A stretch of 64,000 nt of DNA from Agrobacterium tumefaciens str. B6 (lineage in GTDB: Bacteria; Pseudomonadota; Alphaproteobacteria; Rhizobiales; Rhizobiaceae). Position numbers and translations under genes: made by a program. Where the stretch lies: the NCBI RefSeq assembly GCF_001541315.1, contig NZ_LMVK01000005.1, positions 78,529 to 142,528 on the forward strand, written 5' to 3'. A model generated the notes under the pieces. It searched no databases, was not told the DNA's origin, and was given only the letters and a program-made list of their open reading frames with translations. The stretch's first letter is position 1. Every line of letters begins with the position of its first letter. Below are positions 11,546-20,322 of this stretch, one piece after another.

Positions 11546-12148
11546 TTACTCCGCCGCCTCGCTTTTCAGCAAGGGCTCGGCCAGCATCACGCTTTCCAGC
11601 TCGTAGGAATAGCCCTCGAGCATCGTATAGGCCTGTTCGATCGCCTCGATCTGAGCTTCGGCGTTGCGGATCGCTTCAGCGATGGACTGGCTGCGGGCGC
11701 GCAGCATGGAACTCAGCACATCGGTTTCCGGCTTGCGGCCAAGACGGTCCATATGTTTGCGAACCCGGGTGCGGTGCCGTTCCAGTTCGAGAATATGGAA
11801 ACGGCTTTTCAGAATATCATCGGTCAGCTTGCGGCGCATGGCGGCCACGGGGTCGAAACTGCCGGGCTCGCGTTCGTCCAGAATGAACTCATTGACCAGC
11901 GTTTCCAGCATCAGCAGGCCCTTCAGGTCCTTGGCGTCGGCAAGCTGCGGATCATAGCCGGTATCGTCGAACACCTTGCGGCGCACCGGATCCTTCAGAA
12001 GCTCATAGGCGGTTTGCAGGCGCGCGAACTGCTCGGCATCGCCACCGCTGTCGGGATGGGCGGCCTTGGCCACCTTGCGGTAAGCCGATTTGATCGCCGC
12101 CTCGTCGGCATCGCGCTCCACGCCAAGCAAAACATAGGGATCAATCAC
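11546..12148 (-). CDS. J-domain (DnaJ-like) protein
   Basis: A 200-residue protein with an N-terminal J domain, residues ~4-66: DPYVLLGVERDADEAAIKSAYRKVAKAAHPDSGGD, including the essential HPD tripeptide that stimulates DnaK-type ATPases. There is no Gly/Phe region or zinc finger; the rest is a long helical/coiled-coil stretch (RFHILELERHRTRVRKHMDRLG ... EAIEQAYTMLEGYSYELES). It is thus a class C J-protein with a private client-binding tail. Its partner is presumably the cell's DnaK; clients are unknown. Confidence 0.85.
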   Translation of the reverse strand: MIDPYVLLGVERDADEAAIKSAYRKVAKAAHPDSGGDAEQFARLQTAYELLKDPVRRKVFDDTGYDPQLADAKDLKGLLMLETLVNEFILDEREPGSFDPVAAMRRKLTDDILKSRFHILELERHRTRVRKHMDRLGRKPETDVLSSMLRARSQSIAEAIRNAEAQIEAIEQAYTMLEGYSYELESVMLAEPLLKSEAAE

Positions 12149-12543
12149 AAAAACACCTTCAAACGCAAACTGTTACCCGCACACCTGATGCCACCCTCAT
12201 AAGGCCTGCGAGTGGATCATAGGCCAAATCCGCCCGGCACGGCACCCCGCCCCGGCGGTTAAACCGGCAAAGCCCACACAAAAGCCTTGCCGCAGGCGGC
12301 AGGACGACCGGCGGAAAGCCCTTGAGGCCGAATTTTGTCGGACCCAAGGCGACTATAATGACGGGCAGGACAAAATTGTGGAAAGCGGCGGCAAAACATG
12401 CCGCCCCTGCAGCACCGCATTTGCCGCAGCCGGCCCAAAACCATCCTGAAGAAAAGCGTTACCGGCGCGTTTTCAGGAGGTTATGGTGGAACCTCGCCAA
12501 CGGGTGTAAGCTTGGCTTTTGGATCCTGAGGGAGGACGATCCG
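12149..12543. other. Divergent intergenic region, no confident gene
   Basis: 395 bp between the J-domain gene and the NTF2-like gene. It is rich in GCGGC stretches. A 9-codon frame (12483-12509, ATG GTG GAA CCT .. TAA) follows AGGAGG; its spacing is too tight for the ATG but workable for the GTG in the second codon. It could be a leader peptide, but support is weak. Promoters for both flanking genes must lie here; none is distinctive by eye. Confidence 0.4.
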
Positions 12544-12897
12544 ATGCCGCAAACCATTACCCAGACCGTCACGGACTACATCCATGCCATGGCCTATGCG
12601 GATGAAAGCCTGATGCGTGACGTTTTCGACCCGCGCGCCAGCATCGTCGGAACCTTCGAAGGCGAAATCGAATGGTTATCCCTGGAGGACTTTGTTGACC
12701 ACATGCGCAAAAGCGAACGTGGCCTCCCCGATCATGATCCCGCTTTCGAAATCATGGGTATCGACAAGGAGGGCGACAGCGCCTCGGTGAAGCTGACGAC
12801 CCGTTTCGACGGCATGGATTTTTATGAATATTTGTCCCTGCTGGAACGCGACGGCAACTGGTCGATCGTGCACAAGCTTTATCACGTAAAGCCATAG
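12544..12897 (+). CDS. NTF2-like (lumazine-binding/SnoaL-like) protein
   Basis: A 117-residue protein: TVTDYIHAMAYADESLMRDVFDPRASIVGTFEGEIEWLSLEDFVDHM ... DSASVKLTTRFDGMDFYEYLSLLERDGNWSIVHKLYHVKP. The helix pair followed by curved beta strands ending W-x-I-V-x-K-x-Y is the NTF2-like 'putative lumazine-binding' pattern (PF12893). No catalytic residues can be assigned. The ATG at 12544 follows GGGAGGA and was preferred over the open frame upstream. It is cytoplasmic and monocistronic by context. Confidence 0.75.
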   Translation: MPQTITQTVTDYIHAMAYADESLMRDVFDPRASIVGTFEGEIEWLSLEDFVDHMRKSERGLPDHDPAFEIMGIDKEGDSASVKLTTRFDGMDFYEYLSLLERDGNWSIVHKLYHVKP

Positions 12898-13002
12898 GGA
12901 TTTTTAAAACCGCCACCCCGCTTTGTGCGCTTCTGCCCGCTCGCGTTCCACTCTCAGCGACGGGCCATAATTGCGATTCTGGTTGCTTTGCCGCTGGAAG
13001 AA

Positions 13003-13572
13003 CTAAAACAGATCGCTGTAGATCGCCGTTATCCAGAGCGCGTTAACGAAGAGCCAGACAACACCGAGCCACATAATTTTGCGGCTGCTATCGGTTCTCA
13101 TTGCCACAACAGCAATCAGCAGGCCGCCGACTATCCTTGCCAGATACCATGGCCCGAGCTGTTCAAAGTGTTCCCTCCCCTTGATGTAGGTGTCCATCAG
13201 ATCGAAGACGAACGACGCGGCAAACAAGGCAAAAAACGCATGCCGCCTGCGCACGAAAAAACTTTCCCGCTCGGACAACTCCTGAATGTGATCGGGATAA
13301 AGCAGCGTCGACATCAAAAAGAAGAGCGACGTGTAAACGAGAACGAAGATGTAAATCCAGAAATTCCAGTTATGGATGAGCCGCAGGGCAAACTCCCACC
13401 ACCAGAAGTGGACCGCTCCAAGAAGCAGGACAATCGACCAGACGATCTGCGCGTGCATGCGATCGGTTTTTTGCGGCTCCTGCAGCCTTCTGGAAAGACC
13501 AGACAACACTCTGGTGATTGCAAGGCCGAGGATGAGGCTAACCAATATCCGCAAATGACCGTATGCATCCAT
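13003..13572 (-). CDS. Polytopic membrane protein, unknown
   Basis: A 189-residue protein with about five transmembrane helices: residues ~8-25 (ILVSLILGLAITRVLSGL), ~42-60 (IVWSIVLLLGAVHFWWW), ~70-90 (WNFWIYIFVLVYTSLFFL), ~145-160 (IVGGLLIAVVAM) and ~167-185 (IMWLGVVWLFVNALWITAI). Aromatic-rich helices but no motif I recognise. The base composition is a little more AT-rich than the flanks. It sits near the left edge of the tRNA-associated island but on the chromosomal side. Confidence 0.6.
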   Translation of the reverse strand: MDAYGHLRILVSLILGLAITRVLSGLSRRLQEPQKTDRMHAQIVWSIVLLLGAVHFWWWEFALRLIHNWNFWIYIFVLVYTSLFFLMSTLLYPDHIQELSERESFFVRRRHAFFALFAASFVFDLMDTYIKGREHFEQLGPWYLARIVGGLLIAVVAMRTDSSRKIMWLGVVWLFVNALWITAIYSDLF

Positions 13573-13780
13573 TGGAAGCGCCCGCTGTTGCTCAACTTAT
13601 CGCTGAACAATATGCTTAAACCCGCAGGCTTTACAATCATCCTGAAAGACCAGGCAATAAAGGGGTCTGTCTCGCGCCCCAGACTAAGCGGCAATCCCGT
13701 CGCCCTGTTGGGCGAATTGTTGCCGCATCACTGGGATCGACCGACCAATCCGAGGCGCCAAGGACATATTCGGCGGGCGC

Positions 13781-13927
13781 TTACGATCCGCCGTTTTTCT
13801 TTTCGTTCTTCGCTTGATCGTGGTGCCACTTAATGGCGAAGAACATGCCCGTGCCTAACACGAGAATCTTGAGCGGAAAGACGACTATAGGGAACCAGTC
13901 TACCCAATCCCAATCCATCATTTGCAT
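13781..13927 (-). CDS. 48-residue single-pass membrane protein
   Basis: A small frame, ATG at 13927 to TAA at 13781, encoding a Trp/Asp-rich N-terminus (MQMMDWDWVDWFP), one hydrophobic helix (residues ~13-30, IVVFPLKILVLGTGMFFAI) and a basic hydrophilic tail (KWHHDQAKNEKKNGGS). A GGAAA lies upstream of the start on the minus strand. The N-out/C-in-like layout and sensible composition make it a plausible real small gene. Function unknown; the alternative is a chance frame. Confidence 0.5.
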   Translation of the reverse strand: MQMMDWDWVDWFPIVVFPLKILVLGTGMFFAIKWHHDQAKNEKKNGGS

Positions 13928-14302
13928 ATTTCCAGGCTGTTACTTGACACTATCTGTCGTGAGGAGCGCTACCTCAAAACTGCTGCTGCAACAACTTCAT
14001 ATGCGCGGTCTTTTTGACGCAGCCCCGCCGCTCCGCTTCATCTGCGGCTGTCGTATCCGCCGCGCCCGCCAATCGAAAAACTTGCTTTCCCTGGCGAAAA
14101 CCGTGCCCGCGCCCCGCTCGAAATTCTTGTCTTTCTTGCTTGGGGCGTCTTGGTGAATTCATTCGGACAGAACTGAACGCCAAGCGGCTTCACGTCATCA
14201 TGGCGCAAGGAAACGCGCTGGCGACGGAATGTAAAATGCGCCGCGCAGCAAAATGGATGATTTTGAACGACAAGATAAAACATTGATAAACAATGAGAAA
14301 AC
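13928..14302. other. Chromosomal edge of the island, no confident gene
   Basis: 375 bp between the small membrane protein and attL. Overlapping frames exist on both strands (13974-14183 minus, 14014-14286 plus), but none shows a recognisable protein, good start or codon pattern. Confidence 0.4.
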
Positions 14303-14350
14303 TGGTGCCCCCGACAAGGTTCGAACTCGTGACCCCCTGATTACAAATCA
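14303..14350. repeat. attL: 48-bp tRNA-Thr 3'-end duplicate
   Basis: Identical over 48 bp to 39068-39115. It contains the complement of the CCA end, acceptor 3' strand, T arm and variable loop up to the 3' half of the anticodon stem. The identity breaks at the next base (a here, g in the intact tRNA), so this copy is not a functional tRNA. Confidence 0.9.
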
Positions 14351-14508
14351 ACCAAAATGTAAAATACAGCTTTCTCGAGCAATGATTTGAAAATCAAAAA
14401 TAAACGCCATCGCATTGAAACGCCTCAGAAATGTTAACATTTTATCGGTTTGTCAAACCAATTGAGAGGACCTCCGAGGCTACCTGTCCCACTCTTGCAC
14501 AAGAAACC

Positions 14509-14552
14509 CGGTGGCCCCAGGGTGGCCCCAATCAGAGTTGGTGGCCCTAAAA
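14509..14552. repeat. Left arm-type repeats (GGTGGCCC)
   Basis: CGGTGGCCCCAGGGTGGCCC at 14509-14528 recurs exactly at 38988-39007 near the right end; a third GGTGGCCCTAAAA unit follows at 14540. The octamer GGTGGCCC thus occurs three times here and twice at the right end. Position just inside both att sites and just upstream of the integrase suggests arm-type integrase sites (inference). Confidence 0.6.
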
Positions 14553-14567
14553 TATCAGGAGGTCTAG

Positions 14568-16142
14568 GTGGCCGAATACATAGATAAGAAAACCATTGAT
14601 AGGGCGCGGTCTGCCGCGCAGTCTCGCACCGCAGCCGTGTTCCGAGACAGCGACGTCGCCGGCTTATGCATCCAAGTGAAAAACGGAAGTGCCCATTGGT
14701 GGGTCATGACCAAGAACAACAAGATTTCCTTCGCGCCGCTGGACGGGTTCAGAGTCGATCAGATGCCCCTCGTTCGGGAAATAGCCGCGAAGATAAAGGC
14801 GAGCTGGAAAGCTGGTCGGAAAAACAATGACATTAAAATCATGGTTTCCGCTCTTTTATCGCAGCCTACCACTACACCATCCGTCGAAGCTGCGGAGAAT
14901 GTTGCGGCCGTGAAAATCGACGGCGCGTGGACGTGGGAGGTTCTTCGGGACGAATATCTCGCGTGGGCGAAGATATACAAGAGCGATGCAATGTATGCGA
15001 CTTATCGCTCAGCGCTTGGAGCTGCGAAAAACAGTAAACTGACCTCCGATTTCAAACACATCGCAGGCAAGCCGATCGCGAATCTCACACAACTCGATAT
15101 CCTGACCGTTCGGCAGAACATTCTCGAGCGCGGCGGGATGGTCAACGGCATTCCCAAGGACAATGTGCGAGCGGCTGAGCAAACGGAAAACGGGCTCAAG
15201 GCAGCCTTCAAGTTCGCAATGGACCCGCGACGCGTTACCGGGTTGAAAATGAATCCAACCATCGGACTGCCGGCCGTCGACCAACCGGATTTGAAGAAGC
15301 GCGATATTGTGAACGCAGACGATATTTTCGACCGTCCGTATATGTCTCTTAAACAGCTACACGATTTCCTCTTCTGGTTGGAAGACAAAGAGTTTTCTCA
15401 CGAAGCAAAACGAGCTGTCACGCTTCAAGCATTGACGGGGCAACGAATAGAAACCGTCACGACGACGTTTCATAATCAGATGGCAAGGACGTACGGCTCC
15501 GTGTTGTTCGATTACGTTTGGTATTTGGGACCAGACAAGAATAAGCTCTATCGTCCGCTCCCCCTGCCGTCTTGGGCGGCATGGGCAGGACATACCGCTT
15601 TGATGCGATACCGGGAGCGATCCCCCGATAAAGACGCTAATAACTTCCTCTTCCCGCAATTGAAGAAGCGCTACGCCCACATACCTGGTAACGGACATAT
15701 ATCGAACAAGCTTATCAATGACATTTTTCAGGCTGCGCGAAAGCCTGGGGGACCCTTAGAAGGAACCGCCTTCGCCAGTCACGACTTGCGGCGAGCGTTC
15801 GTCAGCCACGTCGGAAAGAAGGGCCGCAAACTCGGATTCCCGTATGACGATATCGTAAGCGAGGTTGCAAAGGTCACGCATAAGGGCGAAGGCAAGATCA
15901 GCGTCATCCAGAAATTCTATGATCTGGACACCGATTCATCCCTGAAACTGAAGATGCTTCAGCTCTGGCAAGACATGATCCTCGGAGCGTACGGAGAAGC
16001 CAAGCGCCCGGATGATCGCTGGTTCGAACTGGATGAACCCGAGGTGCCGTTAACTCGTGAAAAATGGCTCCAAATGCAGGAACAAACGGAAGACGATTTC
16101 CAGGAGTTCGGCGTCTTTGGGGAGTACACCGAACCCGATTAG
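14568..16142 (+). CDS. int: Tyrosine recombinase (integrase) of the island
   Basis: A 524-residue site-specific recombinase expected to integrate and excise the island at tRNA-Thr. The start is GTG at 14568, five bases after a perfect AGGAGG. Catalytic residues are all present: R293 (LTGQRIET), H405-x-x-R408 (SHDLRRAF), H438 (VTHKGEG) and nucleophile Y451 (QKFYDLD). An N-terminal arm-binding/DUF4102-like part occupies residues ~1-115 and a core-binding domain ~120-220. The C-terminal ~70 residues are an acidic extension. It lies at the end of the island opposite the intact tRNA, and the arm repeats overlap its promoter region, so integrase binding could autoregulate it. Confidence 0.93.
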   Translation: MAEYIDKKTIDRARSAAQSRTAAVFRDSDVAGLCIQVKNGSAHWWVMTKNNKISFAPLDGFRVDQMPLVREIAAKIKASWKAGRKNNDIKIMVSALLSQPTTTPSVEAAENVAAVKIDGAWTWEVLRDEYLAWAKIYKSDAMYATYRSALGAAKNSKLTSDFKHIAGKPIANLTQLDILTVRQNILERGGMVNGIPKDNVRAAEQTENGLKAAFKFAMDPRRVTGLKMNPTIGLPAVDQPDLKKRDIVNADDIFDRPYMSLKQLHDFLFWLEDKEFSHEAKRAVTLQALTGQRIETVTTTFHNQMARTYGSVLFDYVWYLGPDKNKLYRPLPLPSWAAWAGHTALMRYRERSPDKDANNFLFPQLKKRYAHIPGNGHISNKLINDIFQAARKPGGPLEGTAFASHDLRRAFVSHVGKKGRKLGFPYDDIVSEVAKVTHKGEGKISVIQKFYDLDTDSSLKLKMLQLWQDMILGAYGEAKRPDDRWFELDEPEVPLTREKWLQMQEQTEDDFQEFGVFGEYTEPD

Positions 16143-16518
16143 GCTATAGCACGAGTCTCCATTCGAAGAGACATCGCCAAGGACAACCGCACATTATACT
16201 TCGACATCGGCGAATACAATTCTTGGCATATGAAAGCTCTTCTGAACGTAATGCCAAAGCGCCAAGCGCATTCGAAGATACTAAATTACTTCATCCCTAT
16301 CCTAATCAATAGTTGTACGGAACCCATTCAACGGGCTGAACATCAGACTCGAAAGTCGGTGGGATGACCGTCTTTCGCCTACGCACACCGAGCTACAAGC
16401 GATCTTCAAGGCCCCGGAAAAACAGGCCACATGAGGCAGATTCATACGCCGGCGAGCTCGAAGTGCCGAGCATCAGCGGGATGCTCGGTTCAACTAAAGG
16501 GTCTACAAGTCAAGCCAG
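16143..16518. other. Intergenic region, no supported gene
   Basis: 376 bp between the convergent integrase and NTPase genes. Only short frames (for example 16228-16380 plus) with no ribosome-binding site or family resemblance are present; the sequence may be decayed mobile DNA. Confidence 0.4.
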
Positions 16519-18513
16519 TTAGGATGCTAGGAAGCCTGTGGTTCGCAAATCGTCTTCGATTTTCGCGAATGCTAGCCGCGCCTGTTCAAACTGCTCTACA
16601 GTGATAGAGCCCGAATGCGCCTCTTCAGTTCGAACTTTTCGAATTGCTTCCATATAGAATTCAAAATCGTTCTTACCGATGGTGAACATTTTTTCGAACA
16701 GGGGCCATTTGGCTAAAATTATTTTTGATAGGTCGCTCAAATTGAGGTCGATGGAGTTAGGTTGTAGGGCAGCCGAGAAGCCGCGCTCTGTAAGTCTCTT
16801 CAAGCTTACGCCAGTCACAATTGCAGTTGCTTCTTTCTGGGCTTTGGCTCCAAAGTTGGCCATGAAAATCGCGAGAATTACCCGTCGCATGGCTGGCTCG
16901 ATCAGCGATCTCCGGGCCGCGACTTCGACTTGTCGTTCTTGGTTGGTTTTTACTGGTCTCGTGAATTTAGACTTCTTTTGGAGATGCTCGCGTACTGACT
17001 CAATTCGGAAGTAATAACCATCAGCACCTTTTGCAATCAGGCCGTAGCCGATCAAGTGGCTTGTCAGTGTTATATCACTCGCGAATGAGTTAAATAGCTC
17101 AAGGTCGTTATTCGCTAGAGCGGTTAGCATAATGTATTCGTCTGGAAAGTCTCTAACGATAACATCGAGTATCATATCCGTATAATTCGCATAATTTACG
17201 TCGAACTCTGACTTTGATTTTACATACAAAGATTTATCTACGTTGTGAGGCCGATTTGTTGGTGTATTTTTATTTATTATCGAGCATACGTGCCTAACTA
17301 GGTACGGATGTCCCCCAAGATCATCGTGAAGCCGGGAATAAACAAGGTCATCAAATTTCAGACCCATATAGAGACCGAGTTTTCTGACCATTTCTGATGT
17401 TTGTTGGAAATCAAAGCTAGGAATATATTCTACTGGAACGCTGTTAAATATTGGATTGTCATGACCTTGTATGAATGGAGTCTCGATAGACTGCGGATTT
17501 GTCCCAATCAATACGAATGAGAAAACCCCTGTGTGGCGTTGGAACGCAGACCTTATTGCTTGCCAAAAAAGTATGAAATCGGTTCCATTGGCCCAATGCG
17601 AAGACGACCCTGTTTTTGGTGAGATTCGTTCTATTTCATCGAATGCGATGAGAATTGGGCTTCTCTTTAGTGCCGAGTATATCGATTTTACGTCATAGAA
17701 AAACTGATCCGCCGCATTTGTCGCGGTATACTTATCTACTTCTACGAGGTTTTTCTTTAATCCATACTTGGTTAGGGTTTGTTGCAATATGTACGGGAGA
17801 AGTTCATGCCATCTACGTTGATGCACTGATGGGCTTTGGCAGTCGACCGGAACGAATGACACCCCGTTTATTTTGCTCGCACGTTCCAACCCAAAAACGA
17901 TTGAAGTTTTTCCGCTTCTCCGCAATCCGAATAGTGCAGAGTTTTCGTTCGAGCGGTGGCGCGACAATATGTTGTTTATTAGGTCTGATCGACCAAAAAA
18001 GTATGTGTCACGCTTGAGCGGACTCTCGAATGCGAAGAGGTCGCGAGAGAAAAAGTGGTGCCGAAATCTATTTAATATAAGTGACGGGTCTCTGTCATTG
18101 ATAAGTTCGTCATAAGTAAATGGAACAATTACGGGAAGCTCTGGGTCGTTCTTTAGGACGTCGGTAATTCTCTCGACGATTTTACGGTCCCTGCTGATGA
18201 GAACGCGGCAGATGGGGTCAGTTCTGAGCTGATTAAACCGGCTCGCTGCTGCCTCGAACGCATCGATGGTGCGCACCTCGAATTCATCGTAATTGCTAAA
18301 CACTGCAATTATTTCCCGCTCTAAATTGAACATTTTAGCGGATGGGTCGCAAGGTTTGCCTAGAAAGGCGCGATATGTGCTCGTTTCAGACAGATGCAGC
18401 GGTTTTATGGGTGTGGTGACAAACCATTCAGTAGCGAAGCGCTTGATAATGTGCTGCTCTTCCCCGCTATAAGTGTCGAAATCAAAATTGGGATGTACGC
18501 CTGGTGTAGCCAT
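16519..18513 (-). CDS. P-loop NTPase with C-terminal HEPN-like domain (candidate defence protein)
   Basis: A 664-residue protein in three parts. Residues ~60-165 form an alpha/beta domain (VFSNYDEFEVRTIDAFEAA ... RVLISRDRKIVERI) that may be a sensor or nucleotide-hydrolase-like fold. Residues ~172-430 are an archaeal-ATPase/AAA-like NTPase: FFGRSDLINNIL, Walker A GLRRSGKTS (196-204), Walker B LIAFDEIE (289-296). Residues ~535-664 are helical with R628-TEEA-H633, the Rx4H signature of HEPN ribonucleases, in a layout like Swt1-type HEPN domains. NTPase-HEPN fusions are typical of abortive-infection systems. The gene is solitary and distinctly AT-rich compared with its neighbours, suggesting separate acquisition. 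The defence role is inference. Confidence 0.75.
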   Translation of the reverse strand: MATPGVHPNFDFDTYSGEEQHIIKRFATEWFVTTPIKPLHLSETSTYRAFLGKPCDPSAKMFNLEREIIAVFSNYDEFEVRTIDAFEAAASRFNQLRTDPICRVLISRDRKIVERITDVLKNDPELPVIVPFTYDELINDRDPSLILNRFRHHFFSRDLFAFESPLKRDTYFFGRSDLINNILSRHRSNENSALFGLRRSGKTSIVFGLERASKINGVSFVPVDCQSPSVHQRRWHELLPYILQQTLTKYGLKKNLVEVDKYTATNAADQFFYDVKSIYSALKRSPILIAFDEIERISPKTGSSSHWANGTDFILFWQAIRSAFQRHTGVFSFVLIGTNPQSIETPFIQGHDNPIFNSVPVEYIPSFDFQQTSEMVRKLGLYMGLKFDDLVYSRLHDDLGGHPYLVRHVCSIINKNTPTNRPHNVDKSLYVKSKSEFDVNYANYTDMILDVIVRDFPDEYIMLTALANNDLELFNSFASDITLTSHLIGYGLIAKGADGYYFRIESVREHLQKKSKFTRPVKTNQERQVEVAARRSLIEPAMRRVILAIFMANFGAKAQKEATAIVTGVSLKRLTERGFSAALQPNSIDLNLSDLSKIILAKWPLFEKMFTIGKNDFEFYMEAIRKVRTEEAHSGSITVEQFEQARLAFAKIEDDLRTTGFLAS

Positions 18514-18713
18514 GTCGCTGTCTATCTAAGAAAGGGTTAGAAATAATGGTGGTGTCTTCTTCATCATAGTCGCGATAAAAAATCGATAACAATCAGGGGC
18601 TGTGGTCGCTAACAGGAATTTTTAATGCCGTTGACCTGCCCGATCGTTATCGAAGTCATACTAGATTTAAGCCGTCCGGCCCTCGGAGAGCCGATGTCAT
18701 GAGCTTGCGAATG

Positions 18714-18734
18714 ACTGTAGTCGGTCACTACAGT
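18714..18734. promoter_or_regulatory. Inverted repeat upstream of mobilisation operon (candidate oriT or terminator)
   Basis: ACTGTAGT-CGGTC-ACTACAGT, a perfect 8-bp inverted repeat 68 bp before the first gene of the relaxase operon. A stem next to the relaxase operon is what MOBV-type oriTs have; the TTGTACTTTTT after it also allows a terminator reading. No nick-site consensus can be confirmed. Confidence 0.4.
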
Positions 18735-18801
18735 TGTACTTTTTGGCTTTCCGCCGGCGAAGTTCAGGGGCACTCTCGGGTTATTCCTTTGAGTACCTAA
18801 G

Positions 18802-19161
18802 ATGCCGCGTCCTCCTCTTTACTTCACCCTCGTTCGCCTTGCAGACGGCGATCTGGCATCCCCCACTGTCATCCGCAAGCCGACAGAGTTTTTCGCGCAG
18901 TTGCGATCTTATGGTTTTACCGAACATTCAGGGGCCGCGTCACCGAAACTAGCGGAAATGCAAACGGGCGCTTTTCTGGATACCGTCGCTGGTGTTTTCA
19001 GCGTATCTCGCGATCGACCGTTCACATACATTATCCCAGAGGGAATGCCCCGCGCCGAGTGGCTGGCGGCTATGGAGGAGAAGGCTCACGATCCGCGTTT
19101 TTTTCTCCGGGAGCGTGACGGCGAGTTTTCTTATTGCACGATCATACCTCGTCTCAAGTGA
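18802..19161 (+). CDS. Unknown 119-aa protein heading the mobilisation operon
   Basis: A 119-residue soluble protein (MPRPPLYFTLVRLADGDLASPTVIRKP ... EFSYCTIIPRLK), possibly mixed alpha/beta, with no family I recognise. It ends 9 bp before the relaxase-like gene and is on the same strand, so it is probably co-transcribed and could be a relaxase accessory or DNA-binding factor; nothing in the sequence proves that. The Shine-Dalgarno is weak (CCTAAG before ATG). Confidence 0.55.
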   Translation: MPRPPLYFTLVRLADGDLASPTVIRKPTEFFAQLRSYGFTEHSGAASPKLAEMQTGAFLDTVAGVFSVSRDRPFTYIIPEGMPRAEWLAAMEEKAHDPRFFLRERDGEFSYCTIIPRLK

Positions 19162-19170
19162 CGTGCGATC

Positions 19171-20322
19171 ATGGCGTACCAGTTCGTCCACCTCGAATCG
19201 TGGTCGCGTAAACCCGACGCCAAGGGCAGGTCTACGGATTTTATCTTCGACGAAGCGTCCCGCAAACCCATCGCGTCCGTCCACGTCACCGATCCCAAAC
19301 ACCCGACGGTGATTTACGGCCTCGGCATCGATGAAGTCCGCCAGATGCACGATACGGCAGCGGCGGCGGCAATGACGCCTGGTGCGCGGGGCAAGCTTCG
19401 GAAACTCGATTCCAAACAGAAGACCCTGCACACGGTCGTCGCCTCGCATCCTTATACCGTCGAGGAAGTCCGCGCCGATCCAACAAAGGCGGCGGAAGTA
19501 CGGGACTGGGAGCGGAGGACGATTGCATGGTTGCGGAAGCAATATGGTCCCGCATTGAAATCGGTCCTCCGCCACACCGACGAAAAGCAATGGCATGTGC
19601 ATGCCTACGTGCTGCCGACGAATGATCCACAGATGCGGGCGGGCATCTATCATCCCGGCGCTGTTGCCAAAAAGGCAGTGAAGGCGGGCGGCAGACGAGA
19701 CGGCGAGGATGGCAAGGCGCTCAACAAGCGCGCGGACGTCGCTTACAAGGCCGCAATGCGGGACTGGCAGGATTCATACCACGAAACCGTCGCCGTCCCA
19801 TGTGGACTGACGCGTCTAGGCCCCGCACGCCGCCGTCTTACAAGGGAAGAGTGGAAAGCCGAGCAAGCCCAAGCACGGGCGCTCCAGAATGCCCTTGACT
19901 GGGCGGAAGCCGTGAAACGGCAGGGGCAAGACTACATCAATCGCACCAAGGCGGAGGCGACCGCCGCCAAGGCAGAATTGGCACAGATCAGGGCATCCAC
20001 TGAGCGTCTGACCGGGATCGGCGGCGCTGTCCGTGCCGTCGTGGACGGTATTCAGGACTCCCGAATCCGCGACCAAATCCGCAAGGAGTTTGCCCGCGAT
20101 CTTGCAGCCGCAAAGGCTGCGGTGGAAAAAGCGCAAACGGAGACCGCGAAAGCAAAAACCTCCCAGCGTAATGCCGAGAAGCAGGCTGCCGAGCAACGTC
20201 ACGCTTTCCGTCAACAGCGGGAACGGCTTGTGGCCGCGCAGCAGGAAATCCGGGCGTTGTCGCAGGCGCTTGCCGCCGCGCTGGAGGAACCAGCACCGAC
20301 ACCGGGAGCGCCAGCACCATGA
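19171..20322 (+). CDS. Mob/Pre-like (MOBV-type) relaxase
   Basis: A 383-residue protein. Residues ~1-200 carry HUH-relaxase features: VHLESW at the N-terminus, LHTVVASHP (motif II-like) and H135-TDEKQW-H142-V-H144-AYVLP, closely following the Mob_Pre motif HxDE..PHxHxxxxP that binds the catalytic metal. Residues ~215-375 are a long Ala/Glu/Lys-rich coiled coil (KAEQAQARALQNAL ... AAKAAVEKAQTETAKAK). It would nick oriT and pilot the strand during mobilisation. The stop overlaps the next gene's ATG (ATGA). The weak motif I (no clear HNxR) leaves some doubt about full activity. Confidence 0.7.
   Translation: MAYQFVHLESWSRKPDAKGRSTDFIFDEASRKPIASVHVTDPKHPTVIYGLGIDEVRQMHDTAAAAAMTPGARGKLRKLDSKQKTLHTVVASHPYTVEEVRADPTKAAEVRDWERRTIAWLRKQYGPALKSVLRHTDEKQWHVHAYVLPTNDPQMRAGIYHPGAVAKKAVKAGGRRDGEDGKALNKRADVAYKAAMRDWQDSYHETVAVPCGLTRLGPARRRLTREEWKAEQAQARALQNALDWAEAVKRQGQDYINRTKAEATAAKAELAQIRASTERLTGIGGAVRAVVDGIQDSRIRDQIRKEFARDLAAAKAAVEKAQTETAKAKTSQRNAEKQAAEQRHAFRQQRERLVAAQQEIRALSQALAAALEEPAPTPGAPAP

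Noticed and set aside
12925..13833. 302-codon plus-strand frame
   Set aside because: Antisense to the convincing polytopic membrane protein at 13003-13572; composition is Arg/Pro/His-rich and not protein-like.
13974..14183. 69-codon minus-strand frame beside attL
   Set aside because: No ribosome-binding site, family resemblance or convincing composition.
14303..14350. A second functional tRNA gene at the left end
   Set aside because: Only the 3' 48 bases are present; no D arm or 5' acceptor strand follows.
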